This document shows, piece after piece, positions 47,398-59,288 of a stretch of 64,000 bases of DNA. Every line of letters starts with the position of its first letter. The stretch's first letter is position 1. Source of the stretch: Pholiota molesta (lineage: Eukaryota; Basidiomycota; Agaricomycetes; Agaricales; Strophariaceae). The DNA lies in the NCBI GenBank assembly GCA_014925825.1, contig JACGCK010000134.1, forward strand, positions 1-64,000. The letters are read 5' to 3'. Made by a program: the position numbers and the translations under genes. The notes under the pieces were generated by a model, which saw only the letters and a list, made by a program, of their open reading frames with translations, searched no databases and was not told the DNA's origin.

Positions 47398-48496
47398 GGT
47401 TCCCAACTGCCACTTGCAGAGGCTTGAAGGCGGCACCAAGAGATGAAAGAGACTGGAGTATTGTGGCCCGAGCAGAAAGGATGATAGCGAAACCTTGTTC
47501 AACGTTCAATCATGGCAGTCTTTTCAGCTGATTTCGATTTTTTGGGGTTACGTCAGTCCATAGTTGTCAGGGTGCATTGTGAGGCGGACCGGCAAAAAAC
47601 AACCCGGATGGCCGGCAAATGTTCAAACGTTCATACAGAGGCGGGGAGGGTTCAATGATGTCTCTCTGCTTTGCTTTGGTTTCTTGGGGACCTTAGATTA
47701 ACGCTCGAGAATGGAACGTCGGGCTATATATTAAGTTAAATTTCAAATGCTTCGAGCCTGGCTCAAATTTGGCTAGATGGGCTGGGCCATGTCAATACCT
47801 TGGGGGTATATGTATTGGACATGTCGAATATGACGCACAAATTTCCAAAGCTATTCAAGACAATGATTGCAATAATAGTGGACATAGCTATAGAGCCGTA
47901 TAGTTCCTAGAGCGCCAGGAGGACGGTTGGGATGGCGGAAAGACATTAAAGATATTCGCTTAGATTAGATTAGATATGAGAAGCACTTCCAAGGACCAAT
48001 CGCGAAAATTCGCTGTACAAAGCAATTATTTACGGTTCATCATTTTTCGTTGCGCCTTTTCTACTAGTTATTTTATATCCGTAATTTTACATTGTCTTTC
48101 ACTCGAAGTTTTTGGCTTTTCTTTTGGCTTTTCTCAAAAAAAAATCCAGTTTGATTGGTTTTTAGTTACCTTTTAGAACCAAATTCGAATAGTACGTACC
48201 CAACCAATGATTATATCCAATATCTATCAACGAATTGTACTAGAGTACCTGATCACCCGGATCTGCACGGAAAAGAGAGTAATAAAAGTTCAATACCACC
48301 ACTCTTTCCGGCGAGCGATCGACATTGCCAAATATAGGCATTGAAAATCAAATTCGAAGTCAAAATCAAAATCAAAATCAAAATCAAACTACGATTACCC
48401 ACATACAAAAATCTGTTCGTCTGAAAGAAATGCAATCCCTAACCCAAACTCAACAGCCACAGCACCACATCTCCGTCTCTGCACTTCCTATATAAC
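47398..48496. other. Divergent promoter region (THEM6-like / ACR3)
   Basis: 1.1 kb, AT-rich, without genes. A hexamer tract (tcaaaa about five times, 48360-48387) lies about 110 bp upstream of the ACR3 start codon. A TATA-like cctatataac immediately precedes that ATG, so the true TATA is probably elsewhere. Confidence 0.45.
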
Positions 48497-50028
48497 ATGC
48501 AAGACAAGGTCAGCAAGTCAATGACGTCTGTTCCTCTTGGGATTGTATCACAGAACGACATCCACGGAAGCCCTGCAAGCTTAGCTTCTGTTCGTCCGCC
48601 AAGTATGTATCATTTCAGCCTGAATCGTTACATTTCTACCTACATTAATGCTTGTAAAGAACCATTTCAGGAGCTGAGCTTGCAGGATAAACTTCTAACG
48701 CCTTTCGTCCTTCTGTCCATGATTTTGGGGGTTATCATTGGGGAATTCGCCCCCAGCGTCCGAGAGAAGCTCGACACCGCCAAATTCCAAAGCGTATCTC
48801 TTCGTAAATCACCTTCACTCTTCTCACCTCTACCAATGGTCTAATCCATGACTTGCAGCGATAGCGATAGGGCTCATCGTCATGATGTGGCCTGTCCTCA
48901 CGAAAGTGCAATACGAGACGCTCCCATCCGTATTCCGCACCTCAAAGCTATGGAAGCATCTCTTTATATCGATCATTCTCAACTGGATTGTTGGGCCGTT
49001 CGTTATGCTCGGCTTAGCATGGGCCACCCTGCCTGATCTCCCTGGCTACCGCACCGGTGTGATTATGGTGGGCGTCGCAAGGTGCATTGCGATGGTGGTG
49101 ATATGGAACGACCTTGCCAGAGGCGATGCAGAGTATTGCGCAATCCTTGTCGTGGTCAACGCTATCTTGCAGATTGCCTTGTTCAGCCCTTACTCGGTGT
49201 TTTTCATCAATATTATTAGCGGCCAGAATGGTGGCGGCGAGAGAGTGCATTATGGAGATGCTGCTATCTCGGTCTTGATCGTGAGTTTGAGTTTCCATTG
49301 AATATCTCACTCATGGGCCAACGTACTCATTCGAATTTCTGAACTTGATAACAGTACCTCGGAATCCCACTTGCTGCTGGAATAGTCACCCGATACGGCG
49401 TTATCGCGCTTACAAGTCAGCGCTTCTTCCAAAAGAGATTTTTGCCCATCTTCTCTCCCCTCTCTCTCATCGGGCTTCTCTACACCATTATCGTGCTCTT
49501 TGCATACCAGGGACATAGGATTTTGCACGACATCGGCCCCGTCTTTCGTGTATTTGTGCCCCAGATCCTCTACTTCACCATCATGTGGACGAGCACCTTC
49601 TTCGTAATCTACTGGTTCTCCACCATAGAGAATAAGAAAACCAATCTGCAGGAAGACACGAATTCGAAGGTCTTTGGATACGAAACGGCAGTGGTGCAGG
49701 CGTTTACCGCCGCGAGCAACAATTTCGTATGTGGTCCCTAATTCTACGTATTTGTATATGAATCTTGCTCATTCCGTTTTCCTTGATGATCTTGTCGATA
49801 TAGGAACTGGCGATCGCGGTGTGCATCGCTGTATACGGCGTTAATTCCGAACAGGCGCTCGCTGCCACAATTGGGCCACTCACAGAAGTTCCAGTCCTGT
49901 TGGGGTTGACATGGGTCGCGCTCTACTTGAAGCACAAACTTACCTGGGACTCAAACGATGGTCCTCGGTCCCCAGATCTCGAAAGTACCAGTGCCTCTAG
50001 TGAAGGGAAGATACGCCCATCCTTGTAA
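48497..50028 (+). CDS. ACR3: ACR3-family arsenite efflux permease (4 exons, 441 aa)
   Basis: Exons 48497-48803, 48859-49280, 49355-49726 and 49804-50028. The product is a ten-helix plasma-membrane transporter that exports arsenite (and antimonite) by proton antiport. Diagnostic blocks: [38 protein letters not shown] (with the conserved Cys), [40 protein letters not shown] and [12 protein letters not shown]. The N-terminus carries a short hydrophilic tail of about 55 residues; part of it ([20 protein letters not shown]) has intron-like ends but can be translated, so it is left in. No arsenate reductase or regulator gene is adjacent, unlike the clustered ARR genes of yeast. Confidence 0.93.
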
Positions 50029-50376
50029 TTTTGTTACTTCATTCCACTATTCTTTTAGAGAGGTCCAGGATATCTGTTTTTCTGTATTATCGTGCTAGAA
50101 CCCTGTTATGTTGTTTTTCAAATTATACCTTTGACGTGCCCAATGTTCGAAAGTCTGAATAAATTTCTAGAATCGCAAACCTGGATATAGCAGAAGTTTA
50201 ATAATACGCACTGCCGCCGGTCGGATGTATTTCGAACTGCGGGGTTGGTGTGGGGTAAAAATATACTGTTCGAGCACGTGCCTCTATTACTGTAGCCAGG
50301 CGGCGGCAATGATGATGCAAGTTCGCAGCTTGAACTGGTACGACCACAACCGATATCCTTCATTTGTCCTCCATTC

Positions 50377-51927
50377 ATGGCGACCGCGACGGCCACGACC
50401 ACGTACAAGGAATCGCCATTACGGAGGAGGATGCGCATGCTCGACCGCACACACTCCGACTCGCTGTCGAGCGTTGACACACTGGTATCCGGGGAGGCGA
50501 AGACGATGCCAACATCCGACGTAAAGGCGAAGCTCCGGGAACTGAGCGAGGACGAGATGCCCTCGCCTCCACTCACGGACTACGAGAGCCGCGCTGAATC
50601 GAGCGACGACGAACGCTCATCTGGACAGGAGAAACAGCGACAGTCTAGCCCGAAGCCGAAGCCACATCGTCCGGCAGTGAATACAGCGGATCTACCACAG
50701 CACAACGACCGCACAGAGACGAGCCCTATGTCTCCTAATTCTCGGGCGTGGTACGAGTTCGATCTCGCCGTTGTGATAGCACTAGTTTCGCCCATCGGGA
50801 ATTGGCTCACGGGGACAGACCATATCAAAAACCTCTTCTTGATCGTTCTCCTTATATTCTACCTACACCAAATTATCGAGAGTAAGACATATTTCAAACG
50901 CTCTTTTCACCGTTTTTCTGACGAACTCACTAGTTCCATGGACGATGTATCAAAAATCCCGCCCACGCACACGACCACCCCATCTCGCATCCGACGCCCC
51001 GCCCGAATCTCGCTATGCGCAACTCGCCGCCTCCGAGCTCCAAAAGTTCGAATTTTTCTTCCTGTTCCTTACCTTCGCCTCTCCAATCCTTGGTGCTATG
51101 TTCTTGCGGTACTCCACCGCGGCGGTACTGGGCCCTGACGCTGTGTCGTGGTTCAGCACCGGGCTCTTCGTGCTGGCGACGGGCATGCGGCCGTGGCACA
51201 CTTCGTCGAGCGCGTGACACAACGCACAGCGGAACTGCACGACTTTGTGCATTACCCGCCGCCGCTGCATGGTGTGAGCACTGAAGCGCACGAAGCGCTG
51301 GAGAAGCGCGTCGTGCTTTTGGAGAAGGCCCTCGATAAAATCAAGTCAAAGGTCTCTCACACAACGGAAGATGTGTATGAGTACGTCGACGATGCGGTGG
51401 ATGCCGTTGAGCATGCGATGCGCAAGCAGGAAAGAAAGTGGGATCGCTATGAAGGCAAGGTGAAGGCGGTGGAGCAGACGGTCGTTCAACTCTCTGCGCG
51501 GGCCCCTAGCGGGCCTGCTACCCCGGAGAGGAATATCCGCGGGGCGCTGACTGCTGATGTCCACACGCTCAAAGCTTATTTGCGCTCGGTCATCAGCCAT
51601 ACCATGCCTGCATGGCTCACCTTCCGTACGCCACTGTATACAGGCACCTCGCCCAAGTCGCCGACATCCACTCACCTTCTCAGTACGCCTCGGCTCAGTG
51701 GCAGGACCATTACCGGGCGCTCGGGTCCTAGCCAGTCTTCGTCGTCACCTTCGTCCCAGTCTCCGACCCCACTCGAGACGATATTCGAGGAGGGTCCTGT
51801 TTCTCCTCGGGGGCATCCGCTCCTGACCAAGCCCTACCACTTGACATCAGCACTCGTCTACCGCGTTGGATACCTCGCCACTATGCCTATCAGAGCCATC
51901 GCGCGGATGGTGCTCAGGAGGTATTGA
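50377..51927 (+). CDS. Membrane protein with C-terminal coiled coil; apparent frameshift
   Basis: Exon 1 is 50377-50881 and exon 2 is 50934-51927. The N-terminal ~125 residues are acidic and disordered. Two hydrophobic segments follow (YEFDLAVVIALVSPIGNWL..NLFLIVLLIFYLHQIIE and FFFLFLTFASPILGAMFL). A long helical region (EALEKRVVLLEKALDKIKSK; EYVDDAVDAVEHAM) leads to a Ser-rich tail and a final amphipathic segment. At about 51196 the frame shifts: TGMRPW is read in one frame and AHFVERVTQRTAELHDFVHY in another, with no room for an intron. One extra base in the GG run would restore continuity. This resembles a conserved agaricomycete protein of unknown function. Whether the shift is real or an assembly error cannot be decided here. 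Confidence 0.7.
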
Positions 51928-52520
51928 TTCTTTCGATCTCGGACATTTCTCCTATTTTTTTTATGTCTTCCTTTTGGTTCACAAATGGCAGTTTGCCTAA
52001 TTCCTCGGTCTCGGTACATATTCCCTGTATTTTACGCGTCAAACGGCACACATATCCATTTTTTTTTTCTTTCACATCATTATATTCCCATCCATCGGCA
52101 TACATACAGACGCATAATTACGCGTTATACATTAGCATCAGTACTCCCTGCGCAGATTGTCTCTATTTATTTTTCTCGGCTCATCGACCTCCTTCCTGTC
52201 TCCTGCATGTTGTATTTTTGAGCCTTCGAATCATGCATGTACTCTAGTTTAAATGAAGATGGTCAATACATATGATACCTGTAACTGTTTCTCCGATCGT
52301 GAAAATGTTCTGAGCAGTGAGAACCCTTGGACATTATTCAATGAGGTGACCGACTCTCAGTATAGTGTGAAGCCAAAAATTGTTGTGATTGGTAGTAAAT
52401 AAATCCAGCATCAGACGATGGGATGCGCAATAACCGGGTATATTGAACTACATAGTGGGCGAGACATGAAAAACAAACTGAACGACTTGACTGCGTACAC
52501 GCTACCTCGGCGTCGCTGAT
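51928..52520. other. Intergenic region
   Basis: Pyrimidine-rich 3' flank of the membrane-protein gene, then AT-rich sequence. No gene was seen. Confidence 0.45.
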
Positions 52521-53329
52521 TCAAGATGAGTTCAAATTGACTGGTACAGCTGGTACAGCATTGCTGCACATGTAAAGTGACAAGTTAGCTGAACTCCTGC
52601 TTGTTTTCAAGATTGCGTTCTTACCTAAGTCCATTGGTCGCAGTCCCGAGCTGGTCGAGCTGGCCACTGTTATCTAATATTTCAAAACGATCTCCCGGGA
52701 GGATGACAGCAGTAGCCACTCACATGGGGGCTAAATCTGTCTGATCAATATTGGCAGCAGCATCGACGCGTTTGGCAAGCGTAGCAACGTTGCTGGAACT
52801 GCCAGTAAGCGCGGTTAGAACCATGGAAGCCGCACCCATAAAGCTCTCAGAACGGACCTTGATGCAAGAAGGGAGTTCGTACCAGGCCCGCTGCTGGTGT
52901 AAGAATTTTCTAAAGCTTGCGGAAGGGAGCCAAGGTTATTCGCAGCGGAAGACATCGATTTGTAGGGACCGCCTCTAATGGTGGAAAAATTTCAGTGAAT
53001 TGAACAGAGAGTTGCATCGGAAGAAGAAAAACAAAATGCGCGCACATAGTGTCAAGTACCGTGCCGCGGGGTTCGTTGTGCTTCTTCTGTTCCTGTTCCT
53101 TCTTCTGTTCCATGACGGCGACTCTGTGTTCGAGGTCATCCATTCTGCTGCGGAAGGTTCCGAATTTAGAAGTCATTCCAGACGCCTTGGATTCGTATTC
53201 GTCCAGAGCGTCGTGGATCTGGTCTCGAGCGTCCGAGACGCCAAGGACGGGGATGGGGGCTGCGTTTGTGGCCTTATGGGAGAGGAAAAAAGAGAGGGAG
53301 AGGATGAAGAGAGTGTTGAATGCCTTCAT
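52521..53329 (-). CDS. Small secreted helical protein (4 exons, about 174 aa)
   Basis: Exons 53329-53060, 52893-52724, 52666-52625 and 52563-52521. The N-terminus MKAFNTLFILSLSFFLSHKA-TNAAPIP is a clear signal peptide with cleavage near TNA-AP. The mature protein starts with a helical segment (DARDQIHDALDEYESKASGM; FRSRMDDLEHRVAVMEQKK) likely to form a coiled coil. Small, hydrophilic Ala/Thr/Ser-rich helices follow (ALTGSSSNVATLAKRVDAAA; GQLDQLGTATNGL). The first intron (167 bp) is unusually long and its acceptor is chosen only by frame, so the centre of the model is uncertain. This is a typical lineage-specific secreted protein without a recognised domain; function unknown. Confidence 0.6.
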
Positions 53330-54036
53330 CTGCGATGATCCAGGAACATATAAGAAACAGAATTATAATATATAGGTTGGATATCGTACTTCGAATGTGA
53401 GACGACTGGCTGAGAGACCGTGTAGTGACTGTAGGAAGAGTGACGCTTGTGAGATTCAACAAGGGCTCTGACGGGATATGGATGGACACAAAACGTCGGG
53501 CTGCGTATCAATTTATACCTGAGGATACGCAGTCCAGTTTTCAAGCGTACGGATCGCTTCTACGGCTTCTCTGGATTAGCTGTCAGCTCTTGAGTGGATG
53601 TGGTTCAATAAATGACTAACTCGGAAGGACTGGCGAAGGCCAGACTAAACTTTTGCCGCGGAATGTCAGCCAAAAGTTACTATAAAAATCGAGTAGAATA
53701 AGCTCCTATGGCAAGGCGAAATAGCGATCGATTATTTTGGTATGAAATTACTAACACTGGCGGTTGTGCGGAGAAAGGCATGAGATTCCAGCGAACGTCC
53801 ATTATCTAACGATGGGCGCTTATTTGGTTGCGGGGAAGATAATGGGGAAGTTGATGTTCATTCCCGTACGTACAGTGAGTGGCTTCAATAATTGGTTGTT
53901 GTGCACTTGGATTAGTACAGGAGTGTTGGGCGGCAATAAATTAAGTCTAACGCTGGACAAAATGCGGTGGATTTACAAGTTACAACATTTCTGTAGAAGC
54001 TAGTTGATTATCCATAAACCATTGACATCGAGTGAC
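53330..54036. other. Promoter region of the secreted-protein gene, partly duplicated elsewhere
   Basis: Segment 53418-53600 resembles 55630-55860 in order and motif content (gacgcttgtgagatt, ggctc-ga-gggata, tttcaagcg-tc-at-cgct, ctctcaagt/agctcttgagt). The upstream region therefore seems to have been copied about 2.2 kb away. Confidence 0.4.
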
Positions 54037-54863
54037 TTATAGACGACCAAATACAACATCCTTTCCGTCGTTAGTTCGCGACTTAACATTTCCAGAGAAA
54101 GACCACTGTAACAGACGGTCAGTCATGAGAGAAAAATATCATAGGAGTTATAATTCGAAACGTACGTTGAGCCATCCTCCATCCCCATAGCGGTGGAAAG
54201 TCCCTTCCCTGAACCAGTATATTTCGTAGCTGCCAGAGAGTTTGAGGTTCAAAATTAAAGCAATGAGCGACCAACCAAAGCTTACCCAACGGTTTTGTGG
54301 AACGAAACCGGGAGTTCCTGATGAGAGTGTCCCCAATCTTTGCCTTGTTTACCCTTAAAGTCCGTCTTGTGGTCGGTGTGGCAGATGACGAAATTGTAAT
54401 GAGGATATTTCGCCCTGAACTTGCCAATCATATCACCCGTCCATTGCGATCGCATCTATGAGTTCACAAAAAAAATCCATGGATATTCAAAAACAAAAAT
54501 AATAGAAATAGCAGCTTGAAAACGCACTTGTTTATCTGCTTCAATCTTGCCCTTGATTAGATTGACAATAGCCATTACACCTTTGACAACGAGCTTTGCG
54601 ATGGTCGCTATCCCACCCCGCTTTTCGATTTCAACTGTACCCGGCGCGCCTGGGGCATAATCGGCCTCTGTGACATTGAGGCGCGCGGGATGCCCGAAGT
54701 AGTGTTGAATGATTGGGTGGTGGTCGTCGAAGCGCAACTGCAAGTCCTGCATCTCCACTTGAACGTCACGCGTGTCAATCTCTATGGTAGTTTCGGTTGG
54801 GGCTGCAGCCACCGACGACGCCAGAAGGCCCAAGGCAGCGAATAATATGGTCGCAAACTTCAT
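54037..54863 (-). CDS. Secreted protein with a putative Kex2 processing site (4 exons, 212 aa)
   Basis: Exons 54863-54528, 54455-54286, 54229-54166 and 54105-54037. Signal peptide MKFATILFAALGLLASSVAA, then an acidic propeptide-like segment ending EIEKR, a dibasic Kex2-type site. The next residues (GGIATIAKLVVKGVMAIVNL, then IKGKIE) form an amphipathic, cationic helix. The rest is a compact domain rich in aromatic and His residues (KYPHYNFVICHTDHKTDFKG, DWGHSHQELPVSF, YEIYWFREGTFHRYGDGGWL, NWSFSGNV) that looks conserved. I recall similar fungal and bacterial unknown-function domains but cannot name this with certainty. It is probably extracellular; role unknown. Confidence 0.72.
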
Positions 54864-56349
54864 GATATGTCGTTAATGGAGGATGTAGGAGCCAGTCCTG
54901 TAGGGGGTGGATAAATCAGACCGGCTGATTTAGTGAAGGAGCATCCCTCGCCACAGTCCCTCTTTATACTACAGGCCGCGTTCTAGGGTGACGTTCAAAT
55001 CGGAACTTCATGAAATCGGAACTTCATGCCCGTGAACGATCAGATCATAGATGGTCGCTACTGGGTCTGCACAGCGCTTTGATACTTAGCGAAAGATTAA
55101 AACGAGGCAGGGAGATTCTGATTGATCTTTGAGGCAATTGAATAACTTTTATCAACAATTTGAAAATTCAGATGAGGTACTAACTATATTTTCTTCGTGC
55201 GCATTGGTATGCAAAGTAATAAAAATTGATGGGACGACAAGACTATATCCTAATGAGGATGGTGTTGGGGCAAGCTGTGATATGAATGGCCGCGGACATT
55301 GAAATATGTTCTCTTTTCACAGTATTTTAGAGAACATGGTTCGAAGATAAAAAAGGTGGGGGGTCCTTTTTTGTTTAGAAGGAGGTCGTTTACGCGTTCG
55401 GAGTCGAATTTCTCCTGATGGCGCAGCTAGAACGGGTCGATGATTCTGCGGTCGAAAGCGCCCATTATGGGGCGGAAGAATCCGAAGGTGGAAGTAACTC
55501 TTGCGCTAGGAATGGAACCGGTTGATAGGAAAAAAGATGGGGAAGATAATGAGAGTGCTGAACGTTGAACGTTGAACGCTCACACCTTCAAAGGTTCAAT
55601 AACAACTAATTAACAGTACTCTGAATATGGAGTGAGGACTGTAGAGAGAAAGAACGACGCTTGTGAGATTTACAAAAAGGCTCCGAATGGATACGACGTG
55701 AAGAACGCTCTACATACTATCAAATCATACGGGAGAAAAACCCAACCGATTTCCAAGCGCTCAATTCGCTCCTAGGGGTTCTCCAGAGTGGTGCACATAA
55801 TATACCATACAGCCTGGAAAGAAATTGCTGCTCTCAAGTTCATAGTGGTGGTTAGATGATGAGCGGCTGCAGTTCAATGGACTACCAATTCGGAATTGCG
55901 GAAGGAGCACGAACCGTTGGCGCAGACATCTTCTGTACAGTATGCATAGTTGTGCAGCGGGTGGGAATTCCAGGGGTACATGTGCGAGATACCCATTGGC
56001 GCCTGCGCTTATTTTTAGCCTTCACGAACGTTGAACGTTTGATTGACCTGTTCATTGCCCCTTTGGGACGAGCACGCAATGAGAATTATGAGATGCACAT
56101 TTGACGGTCAATTTTGACCATTTGAACTACATATCCTGTGAATGAACTGAACGCCATAGCGACATTGTGCAAGACTCGAATTAAATAATAGAACATGCGT
56201 TGAGCCGCGAGCGCTGTTGAGCGCGAATGAATCAGATCCAAGGCTGCTTACCGCGTCCACAGGCACCCACTGCATTCGACTTCCAATACTCATACATTTA
56301 CGTTCGATTACTGCCAGACACATTTACTTCCATCTCTGCCCGTTCCATA
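54864..56349. other. Intergenic region with short repeats
   Basis: No gene is supported. It contains a perfect 16-bp tandem pair (aaatcggaacttcatg, 54997-55012 and 55013-55028), a gttgaac triplet run near 55560-55575 and the 55630-55860 segment that resembles the promoter at 53418-53600. It may contain the relic of a duplicated secreted-protein gene. Confidence 0.4.
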
Positions 56350-58764
56350 CTATTTCCCTCCAAACACATACCGCCTCACGATCCCATCATCGCTCGCGCT
56401 CCATATATCCGTCCGGTTCCCATCCAGCCTTACCGCGACCTTGCGCACCGGATCGCAGTCCACGCCCACGAGCTCCGCGGCCACCGCCGGGCCCTCCGGG
56501 ACGACGCTCGCCACGTACGGGAGCCCGTCCGCCGTCGCCACCGCGAGGCCCACGCCCGCGCCGCCGTGCGTGCCCACGAACGCCAGATCCGCGACGCTCG
56601 TGTCGAGGCGCCGGAACGACGTGAGCGGCGCGCCGAGCGCGCGCGTGTCGTACACCGCGACGGTCCCCGCGGCGGAGCCCGTGGCGAGGAGCGTGTGCGC
56701 CGCGGAGTACGCGATGGCGGTCAGCGCGCCCGCGCCCGTGCCGCCCGGCGGGGAGGTGTACGTGGACTTCTTGAAGCCGAGGTCGAAGCGCTCGAACGCG
56801 CCGCTTTCGAGGCCGCAGAACACGACCTTCGACGCGGTCTCCGGCAGCTCGCGGGCGTCCTTTGACGGCGGCGGGACGGGTTCGTCGCCGTCGGGGGGCG
56901 CGGGGAGGCGGTCGCCGAGGCTCATCGACGCGATGCCTGCCTTGGCGAGGAGGGAGGTGATGACCTCGCCCGAGGAGACGTCCCAGAGCTTGACGGTGGC
57001 GTCGAGCGACGACGACACGATGTTCCGCCCGAGCGCGATGATCGCGGTGTCCGTGACCGAGCGCGCATGGGCACGCATCGTGCGCACGGGGGCGATCCGC
57101 GCGCCAGTAGGTGCGCCTGCATCAGGGAGCTCGGCAGGGAGGATCGTCAGCGAGAAGTCCAGGCCTGTCGACAGGATGACCCGCGAGGAGGGGAAGAACT
57201 TGAGCGAGGTGACGCCGCTCAGATGGGGCCGGCTTGTCGTGCGCGAGTTCGTAATGTCGATAGTGGTGCGCACTGCGTCTGTGCGTGGGTGCTGGAGAGG
57301 CGATGTTGGGTAGAGAAAGATCGAGCCATCCAAGTAGCCTGTAGCAAAGCGCGATGAGTCGGGTGAGACATCGAATGCTGTGATTCTGTGAGGCTGGCTG
57401 ATGTGTGAATGGGAGAGTAAGAGAAAAGAGAGGGACATACCCGTAATGGGTTGGCCTGCTCTTGATCTTTGTATTCTTGGACGGGGGTTAGGACTTTTGT
57501 CGGAGGTATCCCAAGTGATTTGCATGCAATGTTGTAATCCTGAATAATAAACGCGTTAATCAGAGTGATGAGGATTACCACAAGCAAAAGGTGTTGAAAG
57601 GATGATAATGAGTGTGGAAGTCAATGGCCACGGACCCTCCGGCGGACGGTGCGGCAGAACCTGGAGGCCCGAACACAGGCTCCAAGCGTGATGCTGCCTG
57701 TTGTCACGCCCATTGTCCCGCCCGCTATCATTGTTGTGCGCACGCACTTGCCCGCCCGCCGCCCCGCCGTTTCACATTGCCGCCCCGCACTCGCGCATGT
57801 GCCACACCATGACACCGCCGTATTGAATATACACCCGCCCGTCGTGTTAATGCTATCTTGCAGTCAAGACTCAACACCCCCGCAGACGCGCCTTCCCGCG
57901 CACCGCACCATCACGTCCATGCTACAGCCTACTAGTGGTCAACACGCCCAGCGCCGCACCACTTACAGCGCCGTACTGCGCCGACGCGCCATTCCACCAT
58001 CGCGCCCCCCTACGTGCACCACCGATCCCGCTGAAGCAAGATCCCGCCCCTCGCGTCCACTCCACTTCGTCCCCCCTCAACGCCCCCGCCACTGACCGCG
58101 CCAACAACTTGGAAGCATGGGTGGCACAATCAAGATGTGTGAGTGGCACTGTGCCACAGCGAGCGAGGGGTATGGATGCTGCCCAAGGCAACGAGCACGC
58201 ACCCTTGGACGTCGGGTGTGAAGGTGAGTGCGTAAGCACGTCACATTTCAATCACAGGCGGAGGGCAGGCCCTGGGTGTCCGCCGGAGCGTCCGCCGCAC
58301 CGTCCGTGGCCCTTAATTCCCATCCGCGCGGTTTTCTGCCACTTTCAACCGAGAATGGGAATCGTTGAGTCCAGCATTTACGGAGTTGGATAGTCGAAAA
58401 TGCAAGAATCAGCACAGATTCGCACACCTATCAATCTGAATAGAGATCTATAACGTGAACATCTGATGAAAAAGTGTGCTCATGTGGTGCAGTAAAAGAA
58501 AAGGGTTCATGACGGTACAGAACTCACTCCATCGGCGTCCCCTGATACTTCAACATCACCATCGACTGTCTTCAGGACCACTAGGTTTCGATCTCGGTCG
58601 TCGAGCTCCGCGTAGATCTTTGAATGAACTGATGTTTCGGAAAGTTTGTAACACGAAACCCAGAGCCTGGCTTGGGGTAGAATTCCTTCCTGGACTTCTT
58701 GAAGCACTTCAGGAAACGTGTTTTGGATGGTAACAACAGGGAGGGCCAAAGTTGATGTTGTCAT
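56350..58764 (-). CDS. PAAF1: PAAF1/Rpn14-type WD40 proteasome-associated protein (3 exons, 459 aa)
   Basis: Exons 58764-58528, 57539-57441 and 57393-56350, all phase 0. PAAF1 (yeast Rpn14) is a WD-repeat chaperone of the 19S proteasomal ATPase ring. The N-terminal exon holds the LWVSCYKLSETSVHSKIYAE block, the small second exon YNIACKSLGIPPTKVLTPVQ, and the long exon the beta-propeller: RITAFDVSPDSSRFATGYLD, GVTSLKFFPSSRVILSTGLD, TDTAIIALGRNIVSSSLDAT, LLATGSAAGTVAVYDTRA and the signature end ELVGVDCDPVRKVAV..SASDDGIVRRYVFGG, colinear with the human protein. The first intron is 988 bp, some 15-20 times the local norm, and unusually GC-rich. The third exon is also markedly GC-rich compared with exon 1. 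Confidence 0.9.
57600..58340. other. GC-rich insertion-like segment inside PAAF1 intron 1
   Basis: This ~740-bp block is rich in cgcc/gcccg strings (ccgcccgctatcattgttg, gcccgcccgccgccccgccg) and stands out from its AT-richer surroundings (58340-58530). It has open frames on both strands, as GC-rich DNA does by chance, but none resembles PAAF1 or any known domain. No terminal repeats were identified. It may be an old insertion or an expanded intron. Confidence 0.5.
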
Positions 58765-59288
58765 GATAATGTGTCGATTGACGAAGAGAGAATACAAGGT
58801 TGTGAACGCTCGCCAAGATGAGAAATGATGTAGGCTTGTTTACGCTTGTGTGAAACACATGGCATCGCCCTGGGTGGCTGTGTTGCGACGGCACGACGCC
58901 TACCGAGCAGCGACCTCGTCGGCGATGTCCAGACTCTTGCAATTCTTCCTCAGCCGTTTTATGCGGATGGAGCTTTGCTTGGGCTTTGCATATCTACTGC
59001 TCTACAAACTATACTGTCAGCGCCACCACTCCAGATACTACAGACCATGACAAGTAAGAAGCCAAGAGGGGCCCCAAGCCGTTTACATATGTCTTCTTTG
59101 GAATCGTTTCAGGGGCAACAGTCCATAAAAGTCATTACGCTGATTGAATATTTGCGTCTTCACGTGGGAATGCATCGACTCATCGCACGGTTGCCATGAT
59201 TTAAAATACAGACAGCCTTGACCAGGCCTTGACCTCCATTCTTTCCAATTCCCGAAAAACCAAACGCGACGACGCTCTCCATACCCCA
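58765..59288. promoter_or_regulatory. Divergent promoter region of PAAF1 and the MAPKK gene
   Basis: 524 bp lie between the two opposite start codons. No gene fits here. No TATA box is obvious on either side. Confidence 0.4.

Noticed and set aside
56227..57313. Plus-strand frames of 212 and 290 aa
   Set aside because: Antisense to the PAAF1 beta-propeller exon, whose motifs are unambiguous.
57649..58393. Frames of 109-152 aa in the PAAF1 intron
   Set aside because: The GC-rich block has open frames on several strands at once, low complexity and no recognisable domain; the flanking exons join in phase without it.
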